Below, piece after piece: positions 53,390-64,000 of a stretch of 64,000 nucleotides of DNA (positions within the stretch are counted from its first letter, which is position 1; the number at the start of each line of letters is the position of its first letter). Position numbers and translations under genes: made by a program. The notes under the pieces were generated by a model. It did no database searches. It was not told where the DNA came from and saw only the letters and a list, made by a program, of their open reading frames with translations. Source of the stretch: Ectocarpus siliculosus (lineage: Eukaryota > Sar > Phaeophyceae > Ectocarpales > Ectocarpaceae); NCBI GenBank assembly GCA_000310025.1, contig FN649758.1, forward strand, positions 4,155,534 through 4,219,533, given 5' to 3'.

Positions 53390-55098
53390 TGCTCGAGAAT
53401 AACACATGTAGACACGCAGACACGACGTTCACGAACAGCACGTACAGCTGGCGTAACCAATTCAAGCAAGAAGTCGCAGTAGTAAGAGCACCAGCCGGAG
53501 CCGGAGCCAGAGCCAGAGCCCGGCAGGGTATGGGAGTACTCCGGAAGTATTTTGTTGGACAATCGCCGTTCATGGAATCTCACGTTATATCTGTCCCCTG
53601 CCGTCTCTCCCAGGGTACATTCTGATGACGCGCCAGCAGAAAAAAATTCCCCACGATAGTTCCCATGGCCGCAGTTGACGTGGAAGAATGGTCGAGTGAG
53701 GAGCGATTTTTTCAGGCTTCGTGAAGGAGTGCAAGGCCCTTGCCTTGGCCAGTGCAACGCATGCCGGAAAGGCGTCCCGGTGGAGCGCATGTATACCTGC
53801 TAAGCGGTTCCGCAGACACTCCTGGCGATGGTCGTCCCACATGCGGTTGAAGCACAGCAAGAGACCGAAATGTCGTCAACGAGAGTGCCGCAACCTCGCC
53901 GGGTGCTCAGGTTGGCATTCAGTTTCTTCGACGAAGATTCTCAAAGTGAAATGTGTTATGAGGCCTACGAGTCTTACTACCCGCCTGATGAGGGCATTGA
54001 AAGTCGGCCAGCTGTTAGTAGCATGGATGGCGTCGAATTGAGGCAAGTACGATGGCCCGAAGTCACCAAAGATATTTCTCTACTCCTGTTCCAGAAGGGT
54101 GGCGTGGCCGGCGGGGCTGGAGGGCCTGTCATTCTGCGACCTCCCATTTCACCTGACTACGTGTCGCTGGACTCGAGGCTCTGTCAAATACTCGCTCGAT
54201 GCGACCAATTCCTTCCGGTCTTCGGGAGATATCCCTCGGCCAGGCCTTCGACCAGCCGATTGACAAGGTTTTCTGGCCGCAAGGGTTCGAGAGACTGTAC
54301 CTGCCTGGCTACGATCAGCCAGTTGACAACGTGAGGTGGCCCACGGCTCTAAATCCTTGGAATTTGTAACTCCGGCGCACATCCATCTACGCAAAAAACC
54401 AAACACGCTTTCGGGGAGGTTGGCATCGCCGGAGTCTCTTCTGCTGCCCCTTCACCTTACCAGCGAGCCTTGGAAGCTTTTGGATTGGTGATGAGTTCGG
54501 TATGTCCCTCGAAGGCGTTCAGTGACCAAGCGGGCGTGTCACCTTGGGACTCGGTTTAAAGTTTTCGGGGTGGCAAGGTATAATCGGAGGTGTGGGGCAC
54601 TTTGTGGCTTTCGGAGCTTCCGAATGTTCGCAACCTGTACTTGGTAGGCGGCACCGATTGGGCAGGGCGCCCGCCCTCCGGCTGCAACGTTACTATCGTG
54701 CAATAGTAGGACACGGAGAGGCTGCCGTTTGGGCTCGGTGTTGAAGATCATGGGTCTGGCATGGATGAATTGGGCCATGGCGTTGTTTATAGCTATCCGT
54801 CCTTTCATGACGATTAGGAGGACTGCGACGATCTGTTCGACTACGACGAGATTCTCCGGTTCGCCGATGTGACTCTGTAGCATGCCGCGGCCTGTTCTAC
54901 GACGAACATGTTGAACGTAGTACTGACGTGGAATGTATGTGGTGCCAGCAAGTCAACAACGTGTCTCGAAACGTTTCGGTATTGCCTGTCTAAAGCTATT
55001 TCTTTTTGTGGGCCGCGGAGGTTTCGCGGAGTAAACAGAGGACAGGAGAAAGAACAGACGCTACGTGAGAGGCGTCCCCAGAAGTGTACCTTGTAACG
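53390..55098 (+). pseudogene. FNIP/LRR-like repeat protein, decayed copy 3
   Basis: Homologous to copies 1 and 2, including upstream sequence with GAGCCN hexamers (53495-53525) and the CCCATGGCC start context (ATG 53665). The early region is shortened relative to copy 2 (part of the leucine-rich N-terminus is deleted near 53705). A frame from 53828 to 54334 reads VRWPEVTKDISLLLF, then shifts. FDQPIDKVFWPQGFERLYL and GYDQPVDNVRWP lie in another frame, and the tail (MLNVVLTWNVCGASKS) ends at 55098. Multiple frame changes make it a clear pseudogene. Confidence 0.6.
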
Positions 55099-55989
55099 GA
55101 CGGAGTCCTTCATTGGCGACAGGCCAGCACTTGAAGTGCCATTGTTCCACACCACCACCACAAACAAGACCACATGACAGATCCATCAGTGCTGGCAGAG
55201 GCACCAGGCCCAAGTGGTACCAGCTCGATATTGTGTTGTGTTATTAAATCGGAGAGGTCAACAATGGTCTTCGACCGCGACCACTGCCACTTTACGGGGC
55301 GCACGCCCCCGATGTGTCCCATTATCTTCTTGGTTGGCGCTGGACGCGGCAACCGATTGAAAGTCATGGCACATGTCAAGGCCACAGCCACAGAAGCGGA
55401 CGCATTAACACCCCAACAGTCATACATTGATTGGAGAAGCGAGATCAATGTCTCCGAAATTCATTGAGCGAGGGGGGCGGAAAGTCTCATCGCCCAACAA
55501 CCTGAGCTTCCTCTTTTCCGCAATACTTCGACAGTATAGGACAAGTGACATACGTTTCTCCGAAATTCATTGAGCGAGGGCGCCGGGAAGACCCACCGAC
55601 CAACCTTTTTCTATAATATTATGCGTAGGAGGAAGAACAGGCTTCATTTTCAGAACTTAGGACAAGGCGAGAGATTTTTTTCTGTCTGAAATAGTTCCAG
55701 ACGATCAGTAGAAGAGCATCAGCAAGACGAAGGCGATTTGGTAAAGACGAGGAAATGCATGTTCCCATATTTGTTGTGTCTGCTGCTGATCGCGGACGGC
55801 GGTGAACTTCGACGAGGGGGCTTGGCTCGCGATATGCCATATCGAGGCATACTCAAGATATGACGGAACGTGCGCCGTAGGCCGACATCGGTATGTTGAT
55901 TTCTGCTAAGCTGACCATGAGATTCGAATCTTCCAGACAGAGCAACGAGGACTACAAGACGACGAACCAGTCAAGACGAGAGAAACTAG
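55099..55989. other. No recognised gene; spaced duplication
   Basis: CTCCGAAATTCATTGAGCGA occurs at about 55452 and again at about 55558 with related flanks. Nothing else was recognised. Confidence 0.45.
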
Positions 55990-58900
55990 CGTGCATCGAT
56001 CAATGGCCGTGTTCCGAACACGGGGCTGGCATGTTGAGCGAAAGCGTTATTTGCTGGCAACGATTGGTGCAACACCATACTCTCGAGAGCTTGCCACATT
56101 TGGTAGGCATTTGAAGTACTCTATCAAGCGTACGTGGTCACTTGCATGGACGTACTACAATGGATGTACCACATGCAGAATCAACTTGACGAAGCAGTTT
56201 GTAATACGCCGGCCAAATAGACCTCTCTCATTCTAGTCACCGCGCGATGTCTTTACTTGTGACTGTTTGCCTTTCCTGCTGCGGACTGCTGAGACGCATG
56301 ACACATTGGCGCTTGGTGTACGTTACTACACGTGCATTCCTCTAGTAAATATGACATCAATGGTGAGGACAAGACCGCTTCGTCTACTCCGTATCTGTGC
56401 CGCCCATACCGCAGGAAATACCCCCTTTTGTCTTATCCTTCGCCGAGAATGTACAAGCCTCACCCACTCCAGAACTATCTTGTGCGAGACTGCGTCACTG
56501 ATTCATATCTCTTGAAGTTGTGGGAAGACATGCACATACGGCACCTCACAAGCTGGAATAGGTTGACGGTGTCGTCTCACTACCCGATTGTGGGCAACAA
56601 TAGGCACCACGTCGCTACCCGTACATCAGACATCTTGTACCCCTCCGAATCTCGTCCCTCACGTGCTGCTGTGAAACGTCCTTTTCCAAGCACGAGATCG
56701 ACGTGCGAACGGTGGGGAAAACTCTTAACATCACAAGACCCGCAGACACAACAACGCATCTACAAAGTTGCTCAACCACCCTTCATCCTGATGCTTCCCC
56801 ACCACTGGCCGGTTGGCGTCTTACACTACTGGGCAGTTGTCGTTGTCACCGTTGTGCACGTCCGGGCAGTACTGGATTGAAAGTGGGTTCCAAACGAACG
56901 CGGGGTCGATGCGGGACGGATCGAAGGTTGTTAGTTCGTGCCTTGCTCTTCCCTGGCGATATGTGTTTAATCATTGTTGTTTTGATTTAAAATTGGTGAC
57001 GAACTGACACAACCTTTTGGGGCTGCAGCTCCCGAACTAGGCCCCGGCTTGTGAGCGGGCGCCATCAAAACTAGACAGGTTTCGACCACTCATAGTCTGA
57101 ATATGAGATATTTCACGTATGAGAGAAAGATAGTCCTCCTTTCGTCAGGTATCGTGTGTTCCTCCGGCGAAGGGGAATCAATCACAGTTTATTACCATGT
57201 GCGACAATCACATTACCCACACCATCAAGATAACTGGTACCATCTGCGTCCACTTCCTCGCGCTGTTCGTGGGTCCGTGCCGTGTGTAGCACCCTAGTGA
57301 AACGGGCACACAAGGGTGCTAACATTAACATTCACGTTTTCACCTTGGCAGTGTTGTCTTCGAACACGGTGTCATCGGGGAACGTGATAGCGGACGCGGG
57401 ACCGTCGTATTCGTAATCGCCGTCGGAGGTATAAATTGCTCCACCCCAGTAGGCCCAGTTCTCTCTGAAAGTTGTCGAACCCATCAACCTAGAATATCAC
57501 ATTCCGCAGAGAGCACGAAGCAACGAAGGGATCACGGTTAGCCATGAACATTGAAAAATGTGAGACCGGGATGAACTCATTTACAAGAGACAGACGGAAC
57601 AACCGACGTTGGGTGGAACCGACACGTTCGAAGAAGTTCGACACGGGCAAGGTCGGCATGATAGCAACGTGAGGGTCATGAGGGTGCGTTAGGAAACGAG
57701 ACAGCGAAGACTGGATGTCCACGGGAGAATGCCACACGACACACTCCGATAGGTAACATGCCGTAAGATATCACACCCCTTTGGACCGCTGTTCACAGCT
57801 CGATTACTCCACAAGGAAGAGGGTCCCATAGCCAAACGATGCGTTCTTGGAACTCCCGACGGCATGATTCCATCGAAGACATAATCTGCACTACCACTCT
57901 TTCTGGTGAGGGGTATTCGAGCATCAAAAAGCGGTTCAGGGGGCGCGATGTGTTATGTCACCTACGTCAAGTAGCTAACCTTAACCCGTAAACATTCGCC
58001 AAACCCTAAGTTCTAAGATACGAAAACAGGGCCTTCTCGTGGGTCAGACCTGCCTCACCAGGAGATCATGCCAGCACCTATCTTTACCAGGTTAGATTAG
58101 GTTATTAAAAAGTTCATGCAACTAACAAATACGCTTTGCCCCACCAATAGAACCCCCGCGACCTGCGAGGTTGACCCGCGGGTAAGTTCCCTGCCCCGCC
58201 TACATCTAAGCGGAACGGGATTCGCGACAGTTGATAAGTTGATAAAAACACGACCTTGTGAATCAAGCGCGTGTTCAATGATGGCGACACTAATTGTTTT
58301 GAGGCGCCTCTCGTGGATGGTTGCTAGACTAGTGTCGGAGGCAGTGGATGCTCTGACCGACATGTATGTTTCGTTCTAGCCGTCGTCCGGGCTCTGGCTA
58401 AATGTCACACACGAACACAACGGACACCGTTGCAGGCTGAATTTTCAAGTTCTGCACGTCAGTGAACCAAACATCGACATTATGTAGGTAGGCCGGACCC
58501 TATCCCAGAGGTGTCTGTCTATGGCGAGTAGAGTGACACACTGGTCACCTAGATCTGAAGCGTAGATAATTCGACAATGATTGGCCATTCAACGACGTCG
58601 CCGGTGAGATGAGGTCACGAAGGGTTCGAAACGTCGCTGGCCAGCATTAACAACAAGCGCAAGTGGAAAAAGGTTGGTCCGTAACCGACCTGATCCGCGG
58701 CAATTTTGACCCGTTTGTCCCCTTGGAAAAACGCCCAACACGACTACGCATGGCGCCACTGTCACTCACGTCACTACCCCTCCGTTTGTGTTGTAAATTG
58801 CTCCACCAAGGCCGCCGTCGCCGGACCCTGTGTCGAAGTTGAGCTCGAAGTGGCTACCGGCGTTGATGTTGATGACGTCACCATTGTTCATCAGAACGCC

Positions 58901-59224
58901 CCCTCGCAGCTGGTGCCGTTAGCCATGGCATGGGTCAATAAATAGCAGGACACACCGTACGATATATGATGATAAGATGACCGCAGGGTTGGACCGCATG
59001 CAACGTTACCTTGGGTCGCGACTGACGTCAAAACATGGCGCTTGGAATCGTTGGTGCCCCAGTGTGGGACTTAAACCATCACTCTAAACAATATATATAT
59101 CAAAACGACGTCTCTTGACAGAGGAACTGCACATGAGTGTCGGGCGTGAGAGATGCCCTACCCAGCAAGTCGTCAGAAACATTTGTCCGGTCGGGTAAGT
59201 GTTGAATTGCGAACGCAACTCACC
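55990..59224. repeat. Segmental duplication, copy B (empty site)
   Basis: Matches 11075-11237 and then, without interruption, 20967-24179. At 56150 it keeps the site that carries the 9.7-kb transposon in copy A. Similarity stops at 59224, where an unrelated GGCGGT-rich repeat begins. Confidence 0.85.
56821..58909 (-). pseudogene. 3' fragment of a second Pmp-like gene (three exons)
   Basis: Exons 58770-58909, 57344-57488 and 56821-56871 correspond to exons 6-8 of the gene at 21.6-45.9 kb, with the same phases and splice sites. All are open. The middle exon has a 12-bp in-frame insertion (GDYEYDGP instead of DADGP) and the last ends YCPDVHNGDNDNCPVV plus TAA. No exons for the signal peptide or first five segments were found upstream of 59.2 kb. 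It is therefore probably a truncated duplicate, although its frames stayed intact through considerable divergence. Confidence 0.65.
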
Positions 59225-59230
59225 TATGCA

Positions 59231-59390
59231 GTGGGGGGCCCGGTATAAGGCGGTGGTGTGCGCAGTGGATATAACTGCCCATATCGGGCAGCCGCAATAT
59301 TCGTGAATAAGGCTGCAAACCGCCATATGCAGGGTTGGAGATTGTCTCATTGGGGCGGTGACCGCCTTACGTATTCAGGGCAAAATACAG
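59231..59390. repeat. GGCGGT-rich dispersed repeat at the duplication break
   Basis: Begins near CAGTGGGGGGCCC and contains AAGGCGGTGG on the left and GGTGACCGCCTTACG on the right. Related to 50560-50765. Confidence 0.45.
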
Positions 59391-60151
59391 GTTTACAACG
59401 TAGTGGGTATCACCTAACGGCGCGTTGTTGAGTAGAAGAGGATAGTCGCGCGCACCATATTTCACACACATATGTCATTGAGCCTGATGACTTGCAATAT
59501 AATGAGAACGTAGCATTATGAGCCTCGTTACTTCACAGCACGGGGGAGCAACAGCAGCATCTACAGCGGCGTCGCGAACAGCCCAAGTACGGCACATCGC
59601 ATCATCGAGCTCCGGAGAACCAGCTGGCCATCATTCTTCTATCCGGGGTAAATCTAAGACTTCTTTCGAGTTCGACAACTTCTCCATCGGCGTCATCGTA
59701 TCGTCCACTGCACGCCCTACACGCTCCGCTCTACACGCTACCCACCGCATCCAAGAGTCGCCGGTCGCCACGGACGACATCATCATCCCCGCAGTTTTTT
59801 CCGCGGAAGACATCCACCATCGTCTACCCGTCCATCGGGGGACTACATTGCTCCGCAATTTTTTCTGCGGATTTCTGGACGAAGGAGGGGAACAGGGACG
59901 ATGGGTAGGGATGATTTCTTAAAAACGACGCAATTCCATTGGTCCAAAGCAGGTCCTTCCGGACTGATTCTTAAAAACGACTTAAAAACGACAGCTCGTG
60001 ATTGGCGGGTTAGGGTAGCACGAGGTGGTTGACCCGCGCTTTTTGTGCCGACTGCACTGCTGTACTGCAGCAATGCTACCGCAAGCTCACCTACGCGCCA
60101 CGCGAACCCACGCGCATACCACCCACCCCCGTGGGAGCAGCACCCACCGCC
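59391..60151. other. No recognised gene
   Basis: A 134-codon plus-strand frame (59518-59922) is Ser/Ala-rich without motifs. Two CTTAAAAACGAC repeats occur near 59920-59990. Confidence 0.4.
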
Positions 60152-61591
60152 ATGGGCCGCAACGAAGGGTCGAGGCCCGGAACCGGGTCCAAAAGACCCG
60201 GCGCGAGGACACAATCAGAAAAGACAGCAGCTGCAAGAGACATCGCACAGCAGGCGCGAGGCATGCAGTCGTGGCTGTCAGGAGGGTCGACCTCGAAGCG
60301 CCCACGAGTAGGTGGTGCTCAGGGTGGGGAGGGAAACAATGTGAGTTCAAATGAAGGTCAGGGCGTCGGGGAGAGCAGCACAGATGCCAGAAACGCTGCT
60401 GGTGGATCGCCCAACTGCAGCAGCAGCGGACCGGGTCATGAAGGAGCGCCACGACCCGCAGCACCACCTCAACAACAACCGCGAGGGTCGAGTAAAGGGA
60501 AGGGAAAGCTCGCCATGCTTCTTCGCAAGGGGGAGCAGCAGCCCCACCACCACCGCCGCCGCAACAAGGAGCTGGAGGGGTAGCAACAGCAGCAGAGCTG
60601 GCAGCAGCAGCAGACGCAGTCGTGGCGGCGACAGCAGTGGGCGCGAGTGCGTCAACACCAGCAGCACCAGTTACCGGCGTACGTCAAGGCCGTGGAAGCC
60701 GCCAACCTGTGCGAGCGGGTGGGCGCGGGGAGGGGACTGGAGGAGCTGGAGTGCGCGGAGAACAGCAACCGAGAGGAGGAGCGGTTGGAGGTCACGGCGC
60801 CGGAGGAGGTGGCGGGGCAGGACCCCCCGAGGTGGAGGGGGGGGCAAGTGGTGCCGATGACAGCGACCGGGTGTCGCCTGCGCAGCTCGCTTTCATCGAC
60901 CAACTGAAGAAGACGATCGACAAGAACATCGTCCACCATGCCGGCGGTGTGAAAGCACCAAAGGGAGGTCCAGGCGTGTTCCCGTTCGACAGTCTCTTCA
61001 TCACTCCCAAGTGTGCTGCGATGCAGAAAATCACAGGTATGTACAGACAGTAGGCGTCGTAACAGGGATGGATTATGTTTTTGGTACTGCCATACTGCCA
61101 CGTACCGGCAGAGCCCACAACATGCCGTCCTCCACAAATATTTGTGTTCTGCCACGCCCTTGTAAAAAAATTATTGAAAATAATCTTGCAGCGTTGTTCC
61201 TCAGTGCTAATTCTTACGCTGTTTCAAACGCCGTTTGGTCTGGCTCTCACCATTTTGATAGGTGCAGGACAACCGAAGGTTGATCCGTACTATCTCAAGA
61301 CCGTGATCGATTGCATGCAAAGAAACCAACAATCATCAACAAATATGAAAACAGCCAGCTTGGGGTTCAGTTTCTCCTCGTTTTTCTTTTCTTCTTGTGT
61401 TTGTGGATCACCGTCACCCGCACCAACCCCCCGCCGCGTGCCCATCCGCTGGGCAATAACGTCCTACACGGCAAGGTATCAGCTTGTTGAATAGTTCTCT
61501 GCGGCCCCCCCCGCGCGCCTGATGGCTTGAACCCCAAGGGACCGCGCCGGGTGTTCATGGAGCATGACGTGGCGTACATGATCGGCTTCCG
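60152..61591 (+). CDS. Unrecognised multi-exon protein, low-complexity N-terminus
   Basis: ATG at 60152 has a good context (GCCATGG). The first frame is basic and Gly/Ser-rich (GSKRPGARTQ, then MQSWLSGGSTSKRPRV). Around 60496-60540 the coding signal moves one frame, into APPPPPPQQ and VATAAELAAAADAVV. It then becomes ordered sequence (SPAQLAFIDQLKKTIDKNI, VFPFDSLFITP) to a GTATGT donor at 61036. The exon from 61262 joins in phase (ITGAGQPKVDPYYLKTVID). A further short exon reads GLNPKGPRRVFMEHDVAYM to a GTGAGC donor at 61591. Resemblance of the PRRV block to zinc-binding regions of some transposase-like proteins is only a hunch. No downstream exon was placed. Confidence 0.4.
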
Positions 61592-62230
61592 GTGAGCAAT
61601 GCACAGATAGATGCCCCCCCCGTGCGCATCACACGTGCTCCGTTTTCTTGGCATCCATACGTGTGTAGTTGCATGTTTATGATAAACTTGGCAATCAAAC
61701 TGCCCGAGTTGATCCATCAGTAATTGAATACGCAATGACTGCGTGTGAGACGAAAACATTTCTGGGTGGGGGGATGAGGGCCGAACGAACATACCATTAT
61801 TTGCAAGGTGCTAACTTTATGGAACCGAAGGACGTGACACGGGAAGGGGGTAAGAGGCAAGGGGGGGAGGGATGGCAGACAAACAACACGCAGGGAACAG
61901 ACTGATGCCAAGTCAAGCACCGCAAAACAAGTCGTTGGTACGTCTGTGGGTGGTACACCAGTCCTTCAAAGATGGTGCAAAGGATATGACTTCTTGTTAT
62001 GTCACACTACGTGGTGCATGTGTAGAACGACGTCGTGTCTATTTATCTGCATAAGAGTTTTCTGCCCCAAGGCCTCGTAGCTCAGTTTTGCGTACACCCT
62101 CTAGTTGTGGCATGCCCTGCGGGACAAACCGCTATTAACAAGAAGCAGTTCAACAAGAAGTGCCGAGCGCATGTAGCTCAACTCTACGCCGGCCTCATCC
62201 TGTAAATATTTGTTGTCGCATTCCCTACAG
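61592..62230. other. No clear exon; decayed copy of the next exon's start
   Basis: At 62104-62165 the sequence GGACAAACCGCTATTAACAA imitates the acceptor region and first codons of the helicase exon at 62231 (GGACAAACCGCTACAAGC), with a matching CCCT-C upstream. It is interrupted by stops. Confidence 0.4.
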
Positions 62231-62960
62231 GACAAACCGCTACAAGCAGATTAAGAACTTCGAGAAGCGCATCCTGGTGGCCACCGACCTCTTCGGCCGC
62301 GGCATCGACATCGAGAGCGTGAACATCGTGGTGAACTACGACTTCCCCGACGGCGACGACGGCTCGGACCAGTACCTCCACCGTGTGGGCCGCGCAGGAC
62401 GGTGAGAATAGAACCGGCTTCTTTTTTGTTTTCAGCAGGGAGTCTGGATCGGACCTTGTCTGTGAGAGTAAGCCGCAATGGACGGCCGGGAGTGGCATAT
62501 ATTAAATAATGAAATCAGTAGCACAGGGCCAGCGTGGTCCTAGTTGTAGTACGCGTTTTTCGAACGGCACCAATGGTGTGTGTAGGTGTGGCATCAGTTT
62601 TTCTTCAAGCCGATGTTGACTGCCGCAAGGCCGTGACACATGCGTCTTTTTTTTTTCTCCTCATTTATCGAAGTGTGTATACTGCCAACAGCTTGCAGTA
62701 CCGATCAGGCCGATGTTTGTCGCTGTATCTTTTGCGCTCAACAATTCGTTGTTCTATCTGTATCACGCAAACACTCGCTCTCTCTGTGTGTCTCCCTCTT
62801 TCCGTTCGACAGATTCGGCACCAAGGGCCTGTCTATTTCGTTCGTATCGACGGAGTCTGACGCCAAGAAGCTGGAGGAAGTGCAGTCCCGCTTCGAGGTG
62901 GACATCCCCGAGCTGCCGGACACGATCGAGACAAGCACGTACATGCAAGCAGCAACTTAA
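62231..62960 (+). pseudogene. UAP56: UAP56/Sub2-type DEAD-box helicase, C-terminal exons only
   Basis: Exon 62231-62401 reads [20 protein letters not shown], then [16 protein letters not shown] and [10 protein letters not shown] (motifs V and VI). Intron 62402-62812 has GTGAG and GACAG ends. Exon 62813-62960 reads [13 protein letters not shown], then [18 protein letters not shown] and a TAA. This is the end of the mRNA-export/splicing helicase UAP56 (DDX39/Sub2), closest in wording to plant forms (ATDL, VGRAGR). The family has about 430 residues; Walker A, DECD and SAT motifs are absent from the preceding 1.3 kb. The splice and reading phases here are intact. Most likely a partial duplicate; a real gene with a very long upstream intron cannot be excluded. 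Confidence 0.7.
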
Positions 62961-64000
62961 AATTTTACAACATGATCATAAAATGTTTTTAGAAAAACTG
63001 GGTTAAGAACCGCGTGCAGGGAAGGATGGGCCACAAAGAACGGCGACACATAGAAACGGTGCCGGTTCGGTCGAAACGGCAGATGGTGGGGGTGGGTAGC
63101 GGCCTTGTAGTGGTTTTCGATTGCTCTGTTGTCGGAGGGAGTGCTTCTAGACGAATGATGCTGTACCGGTGTAGTGTCTGTGGCCGCAGCAGTATGTACC
63201 AGCAACCACCGAGCACGAGCAAAAGCCCATCGCTCAATGAAAAGTCTCTAGTTGAACATGGAGTAAGAACCAGAGAGACCGGGAGAGGGGGGAGAGGGGG
63301 GAGATGGGAATGCCTCTTGAACTCCTGAAACGATAGGCGTGGGCTTGTACTGCTGACGAGGACGGGGCGGCCTGGCATTCTTGTGTTGCAGAGGTTTTTC
63401 CGTTCTTCTTTGTAGTTGCCAGCTGTTTTTTGTCATGTTTTCCAGAAGGCGACACGGTTGGGTTAGTCTCTCCGAGCAGAAGGCAGACGGTGGTCTCGAA
63501 ATCTCTGGCCGAGCGTGCAGAAATGACGGGAAGGTCGCTGCTTCTGTATCGTGTTCAAGTATCTCGTCTGGTATCGTGTATTGTAGCAAGTAGTGGCGTG
63601 CTCCATCTTTGTCGAGTTGTGGCTGCTGACAACAGCAACGCCAGAGGGATAAAAAAGCAATATTATAGTGTATGCGGAGATCGCCAATCGAAAAGGGCAC
63701 ACAAGGCGGAGGCTTTGCGTCTCTACACGGTTATTATTATGCGTTCTCAGCCGCAGAACTGCTTACGGTGGGGGGGGCGGTTTGTCCCTGTTTAGCGCCA
63801 TGCCCTGTTTAGTGACCACAAAACCACGTCGCACCGCCGCACCCCCGGTAGTATAACAGCAATATAACTGGTAGTTCGGTTTAGCGAACTGCCTTTTATA
63901 GCGGCAACATCTCGTCGTGACACTGCTGTAGGTGGGGGCCGCTACACTTGGCCCCCCACTACTTACTTGCTGCTGCTGTATTTCGTATTTTCAACGTCTC
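62961..64000. other. No recognised gene
   Basis: Downstream flank of the helicase exons. Short frames on both strands, nothing recognisable. Confidence 0.4.

Noticed and set aside
62072-62160. tRNA gene suggested by TAGCTCAGTTTTGC
   Set aside because: A-box-like only; no T-arm B box or acceptor stem follows at tRNA spacing.
1-64000. CRISPR array, prophage or integrated algal-virus block
   Set aside because: No regularly spaced identical repeats with unique spacers and no run of viral genes. FNIP repeats occur in giant viruses but here sit among spliced genes and transposons.

Overview
This is a repeat-rich eukaryotic nuclear window: short exons with GT-AG introns, no bacterial operons, and one scaffold gap of 749 N. 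The best fit is a stramenopile, probably a brown alga related to Ectocarpus. That is inferred from the tryptophan-proline FNIP-like repeat proteins, the Pmp-like beta-helix gene with many short phase-0 exons, and the dense, nested transposon landscape. No species can be proven from the sequence alone.

Layout. 1-11 kb: two decayed plus-strand FNIP-repeat genes (1.8-3.2 and 8.4-9.9 kb), tRNA-like SINE pieces, and a small TIR transposon with a 7-bp target duplication. 11,246-20,958: one 9.7-kb mobile element. It has an 8-bp target duplication (GAGTATAG) and imperfect terminal inverted repeats that run into CCATGG-type palindromic arrays. It carries a decayed KDZ/CxC6-type transposase gene (plus strand), an FNIP-repeat gene (minus strand) and a nested TIR element that contains the gap. 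The empty site is preserved in a paralogous copy at 56.15 kb.

21.6-45.9 kb: a minus-strand gene for a secreted beta-helix protein with chlamydial-Pmp-style GGA[I/L] and FxxN repeats. Eight exons can be joined with matching phases (378 codons including stop). Its 18-kb first intron is packed with transposons: a young 6.1-kb LTR element encoding only a Gag-like zinc-knuckle protein (TR-GAG type) with a pogo-like element nested in it, a 4.6-kb foldback element, palindromic arrays and a Gag-like remnant. A second pogo-like element lies in intron 2.

46-56 kb: SINE-like pieces, a decayed non-LTR retrotransposon on the minus strand (48.4-50.3 kb) and a third FNIP pseudogene (53.4-55.1 kb). 56.0-59.2 kb: a diverged duplicate of the 3' end of the Pmp-like gene, three exons still open. 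60.2-61.6 kb: an unrecognised multi-exon plus-strand gene. 62.2-63.0 kb: the last two exons of a UAP56/Sub2 DEAD-box helicase whose 5' part is absent. Only the Pmp-like gene looks like a plausible complete host gene; most other coding signal is mobile or decayed.
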